From positions 1,984,001 to 2,048,000 of the forward strand of contig NZ_CP085840.1 of the NCBI RefSeq assembly GCF_020715685.1: a stretch of 64,000 bases of DNA. The letters run 5' to 3'. The notes beneath the pieces are model-generated. The model was not told the origin of the DNA. It saw nothing but the letters and a program-made list of their open reading frames with translations, and ran no database searches. The position numbers and the translations under genes were made by a program. Source of the stretch: Dermatobacter hominis. GTDB lineage: Bacteria; Actinomycetota; Acidimicrobiia; Acidimicrobiales; Microtrichaceae. Below are positions 33,081-41,555 of this stretch, one piece after another (within the stretch, counting starts at the first letter, position 1; each line of letters begins with the position of its first letter).

Positions 33081-34034
33081 TCAGCCCTGCCCGGGCGGGG
33101 TCGGCCAGCTCGGGAGGTCCGGGCCGTCACCCGGCGGTGCCGGAGGCGCGCCCGTCGGTGGCGCGCCCGTCGGCGGTGCCGGCGGGACCGGGGCCGGCGG
33201 CGCCGGCTGACCGTACCCGGGAGGCGGGCCGTACCCCGGTTGGCCGTACCCCGGAGGCGGGCCGTACCCGGGCTGGCCGTAGCCGGGTGAGCCGTAGCCG
33301 GGTGGCGGCCCGTACCCGGGCTGGCCGTACCCCGGAGGCGGCCCGTACCCCGACGGCGGTCCCCACTGCGGCGGCCAGCCCCCGTACGGGCCGGTCGGCG
33401 GGCGCCGGGCCCGACTGCGCTGGACCAGGCCCACGATCAGCAGGACGAGGCCGAGCAGGAAGAGCAGCGAGCACACGGCCACGGTGCCGAGGAACCCGAA
33501 CACCGGGCCGACGAACCCGTTGAGGTCCTCGGAGTCCAACGTCCGCCCGACGGTGAACGACGTGAGCATGGGCGACTGGGACGGCTCGCCGGGCCAGCGG
33601 CACGTCGCCGAGTAGTCGCCCGGGGCGAGTCGGGCGGTCCCGACCACCGTGAAGTCCGGGTCGCCGTTCAGCAGCGTGGCGTCGAACGGGTCCGCCAGCA
33701 GCGGGACGGGCGTCCCGTCGGCGCCCTCGACCGTGCAGTCGGGCGTCCCGACCGCGCGGTCGTCGACGGCGACGCCCACCGCCATCGTGTCGTCCTCGGA
33801 GCCGTCGAGGCGCTCGTCGACCGAGAACGAGATGGAGCCGGGGATCGACTGCACGGCGTTGCCGTCGATGACGACGTCGCGCTCGAGGCCCTCGAGGTCG
33901 AAGCTGTCGCCGGCCAGCGCCAGGCCGACGATCCCGCCGATGACGGAGAGGGCCAGCAGCACCGAGCCGGTGATGATCAGGCCGCGGCCGGCGCGGGTGG
34001 CCGGCGGCGCGGTGGCGGGCGGAGCGATGCTCAC
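33081..34034 (-). CDS. Membrane protein with Pro/Gly/Tyr-rich repeat tail
   Basis: A 317-residue protein. One hydrophobic helix lies near residues 18-41, then an extracytoplasmic domain of about 150 residues with two Cys, then a second helix near 180-205. The C-terminal ~100 residues are cytoplasmic by this topology, made of [10 protein letters not shown]-type repeats (four or more copies) ending in PAPPAPP runs. Such tails occur in many actinobacterial membrane proteins without a defined function. The GTG start has TAGCGT ending 6 bases upstream. Confidence 0.72.
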   Translation of the reverse strand: MSIAPPATAPPATRAGRGLIITGSVLLALSVIGGIVGLALAGDSFDLEGLERDVVIDGNAVQSIPGSISFSVDERLDGSEDDTMAVGVAVDDRAVGTPDCTVEGADGTPVPLLADPFDATLLNGDPDFTVVGTARLAPGDYSATCRWPGEPSQSPMLTSFTVGRTLDSEDLNGFVGPVFGFLGTVAVCSLLFLLGLVLLIVGLVQRSRARRPPTGPYGGWPPQWGPPSGYGPPPGYGQPGYGPPPGYGSPGYGQPGYGPPPGYGQPGYGPPPGYGQPAPPAPVPPAPPTGAPPTGAPPAPPGDGPDLPSWPTPPGQG

Positions 34035-34128
34035 AGGTCCACGCTACCGGGGTGCTCGCACCGTCCCGTCCGTCGGACCACGCCGGTGGGGCGGGAGTCC
34101 GACGGACGGAGCGGGTGCGACGCGGGGA

Positions 34129-35304
34129 TCAGGGCTTCTCGCTGCTGACGACCCACATGGCGTAGAACTGGGCGGCACCGCCGTAGGCGTGGCCCAGCGC
34201 CACCTTGGCGCCGTCGACCTGGTGGTCGCCGGCCTGGCCCCGGACCTGCATGGCCGCCTCGCCGAAGCGGATCATGCCCGAGGCACCGATGGGGTTGGTC
34301 GACAGCACGCCGCCGGAGCAGTTGACCGGGAGGTCGCCCGTCATCGACGTGGCGCCCGACTCGGTCATCTTCCAGCCCTCGCCCTCGTCGGCGAAGAGCA
34401 GGCCCTCCATCCACATCGGCTCGTACCAGGAGAACGGCACGTAGATCTCGGCCATGTCGATCTGCTCGCGCGGGTTCGTGATGCCCGCCTGGCGGTAGAC
34501 GTCGGCGGCGCACTCGAGGCTGGCCTGGGGCCGCACCTGGTCGCGACCCGACGCGGTCGCCGGCTCCGAGCGCATGGCGGTGCCGAGGATCCACGCCGGT
34601 GGGGTCCCGGTGGCGGCCTGCGCCGCCTCGGCGGCCTTCTCGCCGCCGAGCACCATGGCGAAGGCGCCGTCGGAGCTCGGGCACGTCTCCGCGTAGCGGA
34701 TCGGCTCCCACAGCATGAACGACTCCTTGATCGAGTCGTACGTGATGTCGGGCTCGTGAAGGTGCGCGTACGGGTTCTTCAGCGCGTTCAGGCGGTCCTT
34801 GAGCGCCACCAGGATCCCGATGTCGTCGGGCGCCCCGGAGCGACGGACATACTCGCGGATGAACGGGGCGAAGTAGCCGCCGGCGCCCGCCACGAGCTGC
34901 TGCTGGAACGGGATCGGGAACGAGAGGGCCCACATGGCCTCGGAGACCGACTGCTGCTGCCAGCCGATCGTGAGGACCCGCTCGTGCACGCCCGACTCGA
35001 CGTGGGAGGCGGCGACGATGGCCGTCGACCCGCCCACCGAGCCGGCGGTGTGCACCCGGAACAGCGGCTTGCCCACCGCGCCGAGGGCCTCGGCCAGGTA
35101 CGGCTCGGGCATCATGATGCCCTCGAAGAAGTCAGGGGCCTTGCCGACGACGACGGCGTCGATGTCGTCCATCGTGAGCTGGGCGTCCTCGAGCGCCCGG
35201 TAGGCCGCCTCCCGGAGCAGGCCCGGCAGCGACACGTCGCCCCGGACCGCGGAGTACTTGGTCTGACCGACGCCGATGACGGCAACGCGGTTGGCACCCA
35301 TCAC
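34129..35304 (-). CDS. ltp3: Thiolase-fold protein, Ltp3-like (steroid catabolism)
   Basis: A 391-residue thiolase superfamily member resembling Ltp3 (Rv3523) of M. tuberculosis in length and in its operon with DUF35 and Ltp4 genes. The nucleophile position, normally Cys in thiolases, reads HTAGSVGGS with no Cys. The C-terminal GHPxGxSG motif is TNPIGASG, so the catalytic His is Asn. This is not the arrangement of a classical Claisen thiolase; a retro-aldol role, as for Ltp2 with a DUF35 partner, is possible. The ATG overlaps the ltp4 stop by 4 bases. The operon lies behind a KstR-like operator. Confidence 0.78.
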   Translation of the reverse strand: MMGANRVAVIGVGQTKYSAVRGDVSLPGLLREAAYRALEDAQLTMDDIDAVVVGKAPDFFEGIMMPEPYLAEALGAVGKPLFRVHTAGSVGGSTAIVAASHVESGVHERVLTIGWQQQSVSEAMWALSFPIPFQQQLVAGAGGYFAPFIREYVRRSGAPDDIGILVALKDRLNALKNPYAHLHEPDITYDSIKESFMLWEPIRYAETCPSSDGAFAMVLGGEKAAEAAQAATGTPPAWILGTAMRSEPATASGRDQVRPQASLECAADVYRQAGITNPREQIDMAEIYVPFSWYEPMWMEGLLFADEGEGWKMTESGATSMTGDLPVNCSGGVLSTNPIGASGMIRFGEAAMQVRGQAGDHQVDGAKVALGHAYGGAAQFYAMWVVSSEKP

Positions 35305-36359
35305 TCACCCTCCAGGACGCACACGAGGTTCTGCTGCAGCAGCTGGCCGCCGGTGGCGTGCGCCACGCCCCGGCCCGCGGTGCCGGCCGAGATCCGGTCC
35401 GACACCTCGGCGATGCGGATCAGGCCCGCCGCCAGCATGGGGTTGGCGGCGAGGGCGCCGCCCGAGGGGTTGATCTCCACGTCGTCGCCCAGGCCGAGCT
35501 CCGTCGCGACGATCTTCTCCTGGAACGTGAACGGCGCGTGCAGCTCTGCCACGTCGAACGAGCCGGTGGCCCCGGCCTTCTCGGCGGCGAGGGCGATCGA
35601 CGGGGCGACGGTCAGGTCGCGCACGCCGACGTTGTGGCTGTCGATCCGGTGGTCGATGCCACGGATCCAGGCCGGTCGGTCGTTCCACGCCCGGGCCCTG
35701 TCGCCGGCCGCCAGCACGACGGCCACGCCGCCGTCGGAGATCGGCGGCAGGTCGTGCAGCCGCAGGGGGTCGGAGACGAACGGGGCGGCGAGCAGCTCGT
35801 CGACCGACGGCGAGCCCGTCACCTGCGCCCGCGGGTTCGACGTGGCCGCGGTGCGGCTCCGGTGCGCGATCGCCGCCATCTCCTCGGCGGTGATCTTGCC
35901 GGCGTCGAGCAGGGCGCGGGCCTGGAGGCCGGCGAACGCCACCGAGTCGGGCCACAGCGGGGCGTAGTAGTAGGGGTCGAGGCCCCGGCTCATGACGTTG
36001 GGCAGGTCGCCCGGCGACGCCTTGGAGTAGCTGTAGACGAGCGCCGTGTCGGCGTGGCCCGCCTGGATCTTCAGCCAGGCCTCGTACAGCGCCCAGGCGC
36101 CGTCCATCTCCACGTGGCTCTCGACGATCGGCGGGTAGGCGCCGACGGCGTCGAGGGTCATCACGAAGCTGAAGGCCTGGCCGGCGAGGTAGTCGGAGCT
36201 GCCGGAGCAGGTGAAGTCGATCTCGCCGATCCCACCGACCTTGTCGAGGACCTCTCGGATGACCGGCTGGATCATCTCGACCTCGTTGAGCTCCGTCGCG
36301 GCCCGCCGGTGCTTCGACTGGGCGGTGGCGACGACGGCGACGTCTCGTGCGGGCGCCAT
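35301..36359 (-). CDS. ltp4: Thiolase-fold protein, Ltp4-like (steroid catabolism)
   Basis: A 352-residue thiolase-like protein whose length and neighbours match Ltp4 (Rv3522). The nucleophile region reads SHVEMDGAWAL, again without Cys, and the C-terminal motif is SGGALAANPMLAAG in place of GGxxAxGHPxGxSG. Both standard catalytic residues are therefore absent. CSGSSDYLAGQAF holds a Cys elsewhere. Start ATG 36359 shares one base with the stop of the upstream DUF35 gene. It probably forms a complex with Ltp3 and the two DUF35 proteins. Confidence 0.76.
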   Translation of the reverse strand: MAPARDVAVVATAQSKHRRAATELNEVEMIQPVIREVLDKVGGIGEIDFTCSGSSDYLAGQAFSFVMTLDAVGAYPPIVESHVEMDGAWALYEAWLKIQAGHADTALVYSYSKASPGDLPNVMSRGLDPYYYAPLWPDSVAFAGLQARALLDAGKITAEEMAAIAHRSRTAATSNPRAQVTGSPSVDELLAAPFVSDPLRLHDLPPISDGGVAVVLAAGDRARAWNDRPAWIRGIDHRIDSHNVGVRDLTVAPSIALAAEKAGATGSFDVAELHAPFTFQEKIVATELGLGDDVEINPSGGALAANPMLAAGLIRIAEVSDRISAGTAGRGVAHATGGQLLQQNLVCVLEGE

Positions 36360-36934
36360 CACATGTGTCCCTTCAGCTGCTCGGCGGGCACGTCGGGCTC
36401 GTCGATCGGCCGCCAGTGCGAGATGTTCTCCATGGAGGTGGTCAGCTGGTCGTCGTCGACCCAGACCGGCTCGACCCGCATGCCGATGCGGACCTTGTCG
36501 TAGTCGACCTCGCCCATCGTCCCGTAGAGCGACACCGAGGCGCCGTCGGGCAGGAAGAGGGCCGACACGAACGGCGTCGGCGGCGCGTTGACGCCGAAGC
36601 CGATGTGGACGACGCAGAACGAGGTGATGGTGGCCTTGGGACCGACCTCGACCTGCTCGGTCGTGGGCAGGCCGGACACCGGCGACACGCCGCGGGGCGG
36701 GATGTAGACCTCGCCGGTGGTCGGGCAGCGCTCGCCCAGGAACTTCTTCTGCTGCAGGCCCCGCAGGAAGCGGGTCTGGGCCAGGCCGGGCGTGTAGTCG
36801 TAGACCATCGCGGCCGGCATGCGGAGGCGCTGCACCGGCTCGTCGACGCCGAGGTCGGGGACGCTCGGCTCGGGCTGCGACCAGAGGCCGTCGGGCAGGG
36901 TCGAGATGGTGCGGTCGACGTCGGGCGTGCTCAT
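36359..36934 (-). CDS. DUF35/OB-fold protein (acyl-CoA-associated), second of two
   Basis: A 191-residue OB-fold DUF35 protein: FLRGLQQKKFLGERCPTTGEVYIPPR, then VEVGPKATITSFCVVHIGFG and VSALFLPDGA. DUF35 proteins bind acyl-CoA and stabilise thiolase-like partners (for example ChsH2 with Ltp2). The usual four-Cys zinc ribbon is reduced to a single Cys in GERCPTTG. Start and stop both overlap the neighbouring genes, giving fixed stoichiometry with Ltp4. Confidence 0.8.
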   Translation of the reverse strand: MSTPDVDRTISTLPDGLWSQPEPSVPDLGVDEPVQRLRMPAAMVYDYTPGLAQTRFLRGLQQKKFLGERCPTTGEVYIPPRGVSPVSGLPTTEQVEVGPKATITSFCVVHIGFGVNAPPTPFVSALFLPDGASVSLYGTMGEVDYDKVRIGMRVEPVWVDDDQLTTSMENISHWRPIDEPDVPAEQLKGHM

Positions 36935-37395
36935 GCCGCACCTCCGACCAGCTCGAAGCAGGCGATGTCGGTGATGACGCCCTCGGTCTCGTCGGCCCAG
37001 CGGATGCGCACGCGGGCGCCCGTGCTCAGGGCGTCGGGGCCCGGGGCGTCGACGACGTGCAGGAGCGAGGTGTCGGCGCCGTCGAGCTGGATCAGGGCGA
37101 GGGCGTGGGGCGTGTCGAGCGGCTGGTTCTCGCGCACCGTGCCGACCCAGCTCCACGACCTGACCGTGCCCTCGGTGCCCACCTCGACCATGTCGGTGAG
37201 GGGGACGCCGGTGATCGGGTCGTACTCGACGGGCGGGCAGACGACCGTGCCGTCGGCGCCCTTGATGCCGAGCACGCGCCGGTCGCGCAGACCGGTGAGG
37301 AAGGCACCGATCACGGGTCCGGTGGTGCGCATGAACCCGTACTCGATGGTCAGCGGGGCGTGGAGGAGATCTCCCCCCGCTTGGGAATCGTTCAC
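36931..37395 (-). CDS. DUF35/OB-fold protein, first gene of the ltp operon
   Basis: A 154-residue DUF35-type protein: FLTGLRDRRVLGIKGADGTVVCPPVEYDP, VEVGTEGTVRSWSWVGTV and HALALIQLDGAD. It too lacks most zinc-ribbon cysteines (only VVCPP). The GTG at 37395 is the start; the frame does not extend sensibly further. It is the first gene after a KstR-like operator and a leader hairpin, and its stop overlaps the next DUF35 gene by 4 bases. The operon resembles the region Rv3521-Rv3523 of M. tuberculosis. Confidence 0.78.
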   Translation of the reverse strand: MNDSQAGGDLLHAPLTIEYGFMRTTGPVIGAFLTGLRDRRVLGIKGADGTVVCPPVEYDPITGVPLTDMVEVGTEGTVRSWSWVGTVRENQPLDTPHALALIQLDGADTSLLHVVDAPGPDALSTGARVRIRWADETEGVITDIACFELVGGAA

Positions 37396-37427
37396 TTCTG
37401 ACCCCCCGAGGTGGTGGAACGGATGAG

Positions 37428-37449
37428 GTCCCCCGGCGGGCCGGGGGAC
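37428..37449 (-). promoter_or_regulatory. GC-rich leader hairpin of the ltp operon
   Basis: GTCCCCCGG and CCGGGGGAC form a perfect 9-bp stem around a 4-base loop, between the promoter/operator and the first start codon (37395). No T-run follows, so it looks like a leader stability or attenuation element rather than an ordinary terminator. Confidence 0.5.
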
Positions 37450-37459
37450 GCCGGGCGGC

Positions 37460-37479
37460 AGACTAGAACACGTTCCAGT
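37460..37479 (-). promoter_or_regulatory. KstR-like operator and -10 of the DUF35-ltp operon
   Basis: ACTAGAACACGTTCCAGT (37462-37479) matches the kshA operator with two changes; its core TAGAACACGTTCCA fits TNNAACNNGTTNNA. On the minus strand a -10 TAGTCT (37465-37460) overlaps its edge. Confidence 0.75.
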
Positions 37480-37504
37480 TTGCTGCGAGTCCGCCCCGCC
37501 GGGC

Positions 37505-38191
37505 TCAGCCGGCGAAGCGCCGCACGAGGCGAGCGGCCCGCTCGGCGGCGTCGACGTGGTGGGCGTCCGCCTCGTCCATCAGCGACGCCGCGTCGTGCCC
37601 GGCGTCGACGAGCTGGTCGAGGTCGTCGACGATCCACCCCTCGAGGACGGCGCGATCCGCCTCGGGGTGGAACTGCAGGCCCAGGTGCGGTCCGGCCGCG
37701 AAGGCCTGGGGGCCGGCGATGCTGCGAGCCAGCTCGGTCGCCCCCGGTGGGACGGTGAACGCGTCGAAGTGCCACTGCAGCCACGGCCCGGGTTCGATCC
37801 CGGCCGCCTCCCCCTCGGGAGCCACGTCGACCCGGCACCACCCGACCTCGGGGTGGGCGGTCCGGCCGACCGATCCGCCGAGCGCGGTCGCCAGGATCTG
37901 GCCTCCGAAGCAGAGGCCCATGACCGGGACGCCGGCGCGGTCGGCGGACCGGAGCATCTCGAGCTCGGGCTCGACCCAGTGGGCGACGGCGGGGTCGTCG
38001 ACCGACCACCGGGAGCCGAACAGCACGACCCGGTCGAACGCCGTCGGGTCGGGGAGGTCGGGCGAGCCGACGGGGCTCCCCGGTCCGGTGCACACCTGGT
38101 GGACGACGACGTCCGCGCCGAGCGCCGAGAACGCCCGACCGACGTGGCCGTCGCCCGAGTTCGCATCGTGGTGGACGAACAGCACGCGCAC
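37505..38191 (-). CDS. Class I glutamine amidotransferase-like protein
   Basis: A 228-residue stand-alone GATase1-fold protein. The catalytic triad is visible as Cys in MGLCFGGQ and His/Glu in GLQFHPEAD. The N-terminus VLFVHHDANSGDGHVGRAF is typical of GMP-synthase-like small amidotransferases. Whether it releases ammonia from glutamine for a partner, or acts as a peptidase-like enzyme, is unknown. GTG start with GAGTGT ending 6 bases upstream, so probably its own promoter. Confidence 0.82.
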   Translation of the reverse strand: MRVLFVHHDANSGDGHVGRAFSALGADVVVHQVCTGPGSPVGSPDLPDPTAFDRVVLFGSRWSVDDPAVAHWVEPELEMLRSADRAGVPVMGLCFGGQILATALGGSVGRTAHPEVGWCRVDVAPEGEAAGIEPGPWLQWHFDAFTVPPGATELARSIAGPQAFAAGPHLGLQFHPEADRAVLEGWIVDDLDQLVDAGHDAASLMDEADAHHVDAAERAARLVRRFAG

Positions 38192-38269
38192 GGGGCCACA
38201 CTCTCGCGCGCCCGCTCCCGGGGGAGAGAGGACGCGACGATGCGAGCGGACGAGCGCGGCGGCGCCGAC

Positions 38270-39265
38270 TCAGCGCGCCTGGCCGGAGTCGGGGGCGACG
38301 CGCAGCGGCGCGGTGTCCACCGCCACGAGGTCGGCGCCGGTGATCGAGCCGAGCGTCCGGAGGTCGTCGTTGCTCCACCGCTCGTCCGGGGCGCCCGACA
38401 GGTACCAGGCCGACCCGTTGTCGGCGAGCACCATGCCGTGGACCTTCAGCGCCTCGGCCACGACCCGGGCCTGCGGACCGAGCCGGGAGGTGTCGAAGTC
38501 GGCCCGCAGCCGGAACCGGGCCCCCATGGGCGGCGCCGAGGCGGCGTTCGTGGAGCCGGCCTGGTGCCGGGCCGGCCAGACGTACGAGCGCTGCGTCACG
38601 GGTGCGGTGAAGCGGATGGCGTGGTCGATGCGGCCGGCCGCGACCTCCTCGTACCGGACGAGGCCGGGCAGGATCGGCAGCCCGGCGGCGTCGGCAGAGG
38701 TCCACCCGGCCGGGCGCAGGGCGTTCGAGCGCAGGTCCCAGGTCGCGCCCGAGCCGGCGCTCCAGCTGCCGTCGGCGCGGCGGGTGGCGTCGAACAGCTC
38801 GTACAGGCGGCACGAGGCGTCGTCGACGACGATGACGTGGTGGTCGCTGCCGTGCTCGACCGGTGCGTCGGCCGGCACGGGGTAGGGGCCGGGGTCGCTC
38901 TCGTCGTCGTAGTCGAACGTGATCGGCACGCCCGGCTGACCGGCACCGACGCGGGTGAACGGGATGCCGATCGGTCCTCCCTCCCAGAGCCCGGCGCCGA
39001 AGTCGGCCTTGAGCCCGCGGGTGAGGCCGATCGTGGTGCGCCAGTCGCCGCTGCTCGGGTGCACCGGCAGGCCCGACACGTCGGCGTGCCACACGCTGTC
39101 GGCCGGTAGCAGCGGGCACGGGCCGATCGTGGGGCTCGACGGCCGGGCGGTCCCCGGGGACCCGGTCCCGGCGGGCGCGCAGGCGACGGCCAGGGCCGCG
39201 CACAGCGCAGCGCCGACGAGCGTCGTGCGGCGGTGGGTCCGTCGGGAGCTGGCGTGCGCGGTCAC
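38270..39265 (-). CDS. Putative secreted lipoprotein, unknown function
   Basis: A 331-residue protein with a Tat- or Sec-type N-terminus (RRTHRRTTLVGAALCAALAVAC), a probable lipobox ending at Cys29, and a Thr/Ser/Pro-rich linker. The mature domain contains WRTTIGLTRGLKADFGAGLW, GSDHHVIVVDDASCRLYELFDA and a KVHGMVLADNGS segment. I recognise this as a conserved extracellular domain but cannot name it. It begins 42 bases after the mftF stop on the same strand, so it may be the last gene of that operon. Confidence 0.72.
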   Translation of the reverse strand: MTAHASSRRTHRRTTLVGAALCAALAVACAPAGTGSPGTARPSSPTIGPCPLLPADSVWHADVSGLPVHPSSGDWRTTIGLTRGLKADFGAGLWEGGPIGIPFTRVGAGQPGVPITFDYDDESDPGPYPVPADAPVEHGSDHHVIVVDDASCRLYELFDATRRADGSWSAGSGATWDLRSNALRPAGWTSADAAGLPILPGLVRYEEVAAGRIDHAIRFTAPVTQRSYVWPARHQAGSTNAASAPPMGARFRLRADFDTSRLGPQARVVAEALKVHGMVLADNGSAWYLSGAPDERWSNDDLRTLGSITGADLVAVDTAPLRVAPDSGQAR

Positions 39266-39307
39266 GCCCGTGCATCGACCGGAGGCCGCGCGCGACTTGA
39301 GCGCCGG

Positions 39308-40735
39308 TCAGAGCCGGTGGGCGCGCTGCGGCAGCACGGGGAGCAGCGCCCGACCGGATCCGGCCCGGGCGCAGCCGGCCCACACGCCGGCGCCGTAGGC
39401 GGCGTCGTCGAGCACGGCGAGCCCGGCCACCGACGCCAGCGAGGCGGGGCCGAGCGACGGGTCCCGTCGCCGGGCCTGCACGGCCGCGGCGACGGCGACC
39501 GAGGCGACCGAGGCCGCGACCACCCGGCGCACCCGGCGGGAGACCAGCGCGGCGGGCAGGGCGGCGGGCCACCACGCCCGCACGACCGCCCGGGCGAGCT
39601 GCTGTCCCGCCCCGAGGTGGCCGAGCGCCGCCAACCGGAGGGCGTCGGCGGTCGGGACCCCCGAGGCCGGGCTGCCGAGCCGGCGGGGCAGCGCCGCCGC
39701 GCTCCCGGCGAGGACCGCGGCGCCGAGGACGGGGTGACCCGCCGCCACGGCGACCCAGCCGCCGGCGCTCCACGGCGAGCACCGCACGGGGGCGACCTGC
39801 CACGGGTGGCGCCGGTCCAGCAGGGCCGCCGAGCCCCCGTAGGCGAACCGCTGACCGAGCCAGCCCGCGAGGTCGGGGCGAGGTCCGTGCTCGACGACCG
39901 AGGCCGGCTCGTACCGGACCGTCCGTCCGGAGCCGACGAGCCGCCACACCAGGTCGACGTCCTCCCCGACCTGCAGCTCCGGGTCGAAGCCGCCGACGGC
40001 AGCGTGCGCGTCGCGCCGGAGCACGAGCGCGGCGGACGGCACGTACGACACCCTCGTCCCTGGGCTCACACGGGCCGGCTCGCCACCGAGGTCGAGCGGC
40101 GACCGCAGGGCGTCGTAGCGCGCCAGTGCGCCGGTCCCGCCGGCGGTGGCGATCCGGGGCGCCGCGGCGGCGACCCGCTCGTCGGCGAGGTGGGCGAGCA
40201 GCGGCCGGAGCCAGCCGTCGGTGACGACGCAGTCGCTGTCGACGACGGCGACCACCGCGGTGGTGGCGACGGCGATGCCGGCCTCCCGCGCCGCCGCCGG
40301 GCCACCCGATCGGCCGCGCCGGACGAGGGTCGCTCCGTGGGATGCCGCGACCAGGGCGTGGCCCGCGGCGTCGGCGCTGCCGTCGTCGACCACCACGACC
40401 TGCACGCCGTCGCGCCGGTCGGGCTCGAGCGAGTCGAGCAGCCGGGCCAGGCCCGCCACGCGGTCGCGGACCGGGACGACCACGGTCACCTCCGCCGGGT
40501 CGGGGGCACCGGGTGCGCCCGGCCGCGGCTCCGGGTGCAGCGCCCCGGCGTCGACGAGCCGGTCGACCAGCGCGCCCACGGCCGGTGCCGTCACGTCGAG
40601 GTCCTCGCCGAGCACCGCCCGGTCGACCAGCGCCGCCCCGGCCGGGGTCAGCCGCCACATGCGCAACGGCGACCCGCCGAACACGACGCGACCCCCGCCG
40701 GTCCGGCGGAGCGAGCCATCGGGGCGGAACCGCAC
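39308..40735 (-). CDS. mftF: Mycofactocin biosynthesis glycosyltransferase MftF
   Basis: A 475-residue protein with the MftF layout: an N-terminal PqqD-like peptide-binding module (WRLTPAGAALVDRAVLGEDL), a GT2 domain with VTVVVPVRDRVAGLARLL, VVVDDGSADA, VVDSDCVVTDGWL and GGFDPELQVGEDVDLVWRL, then C-terminal hydrophobic helices. MftF builds the beta-1,4-glucan chain on premycofactocin. It is separated by only 10 bases from the SDR gene upstream, in the same run as mftE and the ETF genes. GTG start. Confidence 0.88.
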   Translation of the reverse strand: MRFRPDGSLRRTGGGRVVFGGSPLRMWRLTPAGAALVDRAVLGEDLDVTAPAVGALVDRLVDAGALHPEPRPGAPGAPDPAEVTVVVPVRDRVAGLARLLDSLEPDRRDGVQVVVVDDGSADAAGHALVAASHGATLVRRGRSGGPAAAREAGIAVATTAVVAVVDSDCVVTDGWLRPLLAHLADERVAAAAPRIATAGGTGALARYDALRSPLDLGGEPARVSPGTRVSYVPSAALVLRRDAHAAVGGFDPELQVGEDVDLVWRLVGSGRTVRYEPASVVEHGPRPDLAGWLGQRFAYGGSAALLDRRHPWQVAPVRCSPWSAGGWVAVAAGHPVLGAAVLAGSAAALPRRLGSPASGVPTADALRLAALGHLGAGQQLARAVVRAWWPAALPAALVSRRVRRVVAASVASVAVAAAVQARRRDPSLGPASLASVAGLAVLDDAAYGAGVWAGCARAGSGRALLPVLPQRAHRL

Positions 40736-40745
40736 GCGACCCCCG

Positions 40746-41555
40746 TCAGACGGCGGTCATGCCGCCGTCGACGGCGACCACCGACCCCGTGACCGAACCG
40801 GCGCCCTCGGAGCACAGCCAGGCGACCGCGTCGGCGACCTCGGTCGGGTCGAGCAGCCGGCCGGTGGTGTGGTGGACGCCGAAGCCCTCCACGTCGGCCA
40901 GCCCGTAGACGTCGGCCGAGGCCTCGAGGATGCGCGTCCGGGTCGACCCCGGGGCGACGGCGTTGACCGTCGTCCCGCTCCCCGCGAGCTCACCGGCGAG
41001 CGACCGCACCAGCCCGACGACGGCGTGCTTCGACGCCGCGTACGCGGCCATCTGCGGCAGGCCCCGGGTGGCCCCCGCCGATGCCACGGCGACGAGCCGG
41101 CCGCGACCGGCGTGCGGACCGGAGCCGATCGCCGGCACCGCGGCGGCGAGCACGTGGAACGTCCCGGTCACGTTGACGTCGAGCACCGCCTGCCACGCGG
41201 ACTCGGGGGTCGACCACAGCGGGGCGCCGCCCCACACGACCCCCGCCGCGCTCACGACGGCGTGGAGGTCGTCGATGCCGGCGACCGCGGCGCGCACGGC
41301 GCCTGCGTCGCGCACGTCGAGCTCGATCCCCTTGGCGCGGCCGCCGGCGGCGGCGATCGCCTCGACGGTGCCGTCGAGGTCGGCGCGGGTCGCGAGCGGG
41401 TACGCCAGCACGCCGCGGTCGAGCTCGTCGTCGCCGGAGCAGACGTCCGCGCACGCGACCCGGAACCCGTCGGCCGCCAGCCGGGCCGCGACGGCGGCCC
41501 CGATGCCGCGCGCCGCGCCGGTCACGAGGGCCGTCCCGTTCGTCTCGATGGTCAC
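40746..41555 (-). CDS. Mycofactocin-coupled SDR family oxidoreductase
   Basis: A 269-residue SDR: LVTGAARGIGAAVAARLA, an inserted segment typical of mycofactocin-coupled SDRs (VCSGDDELDRGVLAYPLATRADL) before the second strand, VVSAAGV, the VASAGATRG serine and YAASKHAVVG with the catalytic Tyr/Lys. In this group NAD(P) is held non-exchangeably and mycofactocin is the external electron carrier, as is established for some family members. The GTG overlaps the mftE stop (GTGA), so both are cotranslated. The alcohol substrate is unknown. Confidence 0.85.
   Translation of the reverse strand: MTIETNGTALVTGAARGIGAAVAARLAADGFRVACADVCSGDDELDRGVLAYPLATRADLDGTVEAIAAAGGRAKGIELDVRDAGAVRAAVAGIDDLHAVVSAAGVVWGGAPLWSTPESAWQAVLDVNVTGTFHVLAAAVPAIGSGPHAGRGRLVAVASAGATRGLPQMAAYAASKHAVVGLVRSLAGELAGSGTTVNAVAPGSTRTRILEASADVYGLADVEGFGVHHTTGRLLDPTEVADAVAWLCSEGAGSVTGSVVAVDGGMTAV

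Noticed and set aside
33081-34034. PPGYGQ repeats considered as a DNA-level mobile repeat
   Set aside because: The repeats keep the reading frame and form a low-complexity C-terminal tail common in actinobacterial membrane proteins.
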